A stretch of DNA of 64,000 nt from NCBI RefSeq assembly GCF_037975245.1, contig NC_092574.1, positions 264,001 through 328,000 on the forward strand. Direction: 5' to 3'. The stretch comes from Apostichopus japonicus (lineage: Eukaryota > Echinodermata > Holothuroidea > Aspidochirotida > Stichopodidae). The notes beneath the pieces were generated by a model that was not told the DNA's origin, searched no databases, and was given only the letters and a program-made list of their open reading frames with translations. Made by a program: the position numbers and the translations under genes. Shown in pieces: positions 63,767 through 64,000 of this stretch (the stretch's first letter is position 1; every line of letters starts with the position of its first letter).

Positions 63767-64000
63767 CTGTTCAAGCAGTAAAGCCAAACCTGTTACCTGG
63801 CTTGAAGGTTATTACATGCCTATCAAACATGCCTTTCCTTCTACCCATTGTTCTAAATACTAATCAGTTTTTATCCTTAAAACATACCAATTTTCCAGTG
63901 ACCTATTCACTAGTTTTGTTTGTAAGCATTTATTGGAAGTCTAAGCAGTTGAATAGCTACACATAGAATGATACAAGACAAGACTTACACTGAGAAACTA
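63767..64000. other. Right edge, no feature supported
   Basis: This short AT-rich stretch follows the candidate exon. If that exon is real, this would be intron sequence on the minus strand. No further exon, repeat or signal can be supported before the window ends. Confidence 0.4.

Noticed and set aside
63621-63863. 80-codon plus-strand frame
   Set aside because: It is antisense to the better minus-strand exon candidate and has an irregular Cys/Ser-rich composition typical of a shadow frame.

Overview
This window looks like eukaryotic nuclear DNA, most likely from an animal. About 94% of it (1 to about 60,250) is one head-to-tail satellite array of roughly 385 monomers of 155-157 bp, all on the same strand. 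The last 3.75 kb is AT-richer non-satellite sequence with dispersed repeats and, at most, one or two weak exon candidates. There are no operons, ribosome-binding sites, rRNA genes or recognisable conserved genes. The species cannot be named from the sequence. The array runs off the left edge, so its full length is unknown.

The monomer carries sequence resembling the two internal RNA polymerase III promoter boxes of a tRNA gene or tRNA-derived SINE: an A-box-like TGGCGCGGTTGG and a B-box-like GGCTCGAGACC about 52-54 bp downstream. The last monomer (about 60,141-60,250) has diverged from the others. It alone has the A-box A that is invariant in tRNAs, a 4-bp D-arm, and flanks that pair at 8 of 9 positions. 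My reading is that the satellite grew from a tRNA-like (SINE-type) sequence and that the array edge keeps a more ancestral copy.

Layout: (1) 1-16.9 kb, mostly 156-bp monomers, with a 2,963-bp higher-order unit present twice at about 8.3-14.2 kb; (2) 16.9-27 kb, a mixture of classes with more one-base-deleted monomers; (3) 27-42.4 kb, a three-monomer (about 466 bp) higher-order pattern with blocks copied 4.2 and 7.5 kb apart; (4) 42.4-51.8 kb, mainly 156-bp monomers, including a five-monomer tandem duplication; (5) 51.8-60.1 kb, a 157-bp class with a CCAGCG variant and 784, 1,098 and 1,254-bp periods; (6) the diverged terminal monomer; (7) 60.26-60.88 kb, a dispersed repeat containing a MITE-like element, repeated at 62.69-63.34 kb; (8) otherwise unremarkable sequence, with a candidate terminal exon on the minus strand at 63.45-63.77 kb.

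The very long open frames on both strands of the array (up to 1,364 codons) arise because 156 is 52 x 3 and the monomer happens to lack stops in one frame per strand. I do not treat them as genes. The points most worth following up are the tRNA-like promoter signature with its preserved edge copy, the exact abutment of the array on a dispersed repeat, and short blocks copied 11 kb and 19 kb apart inside the array.
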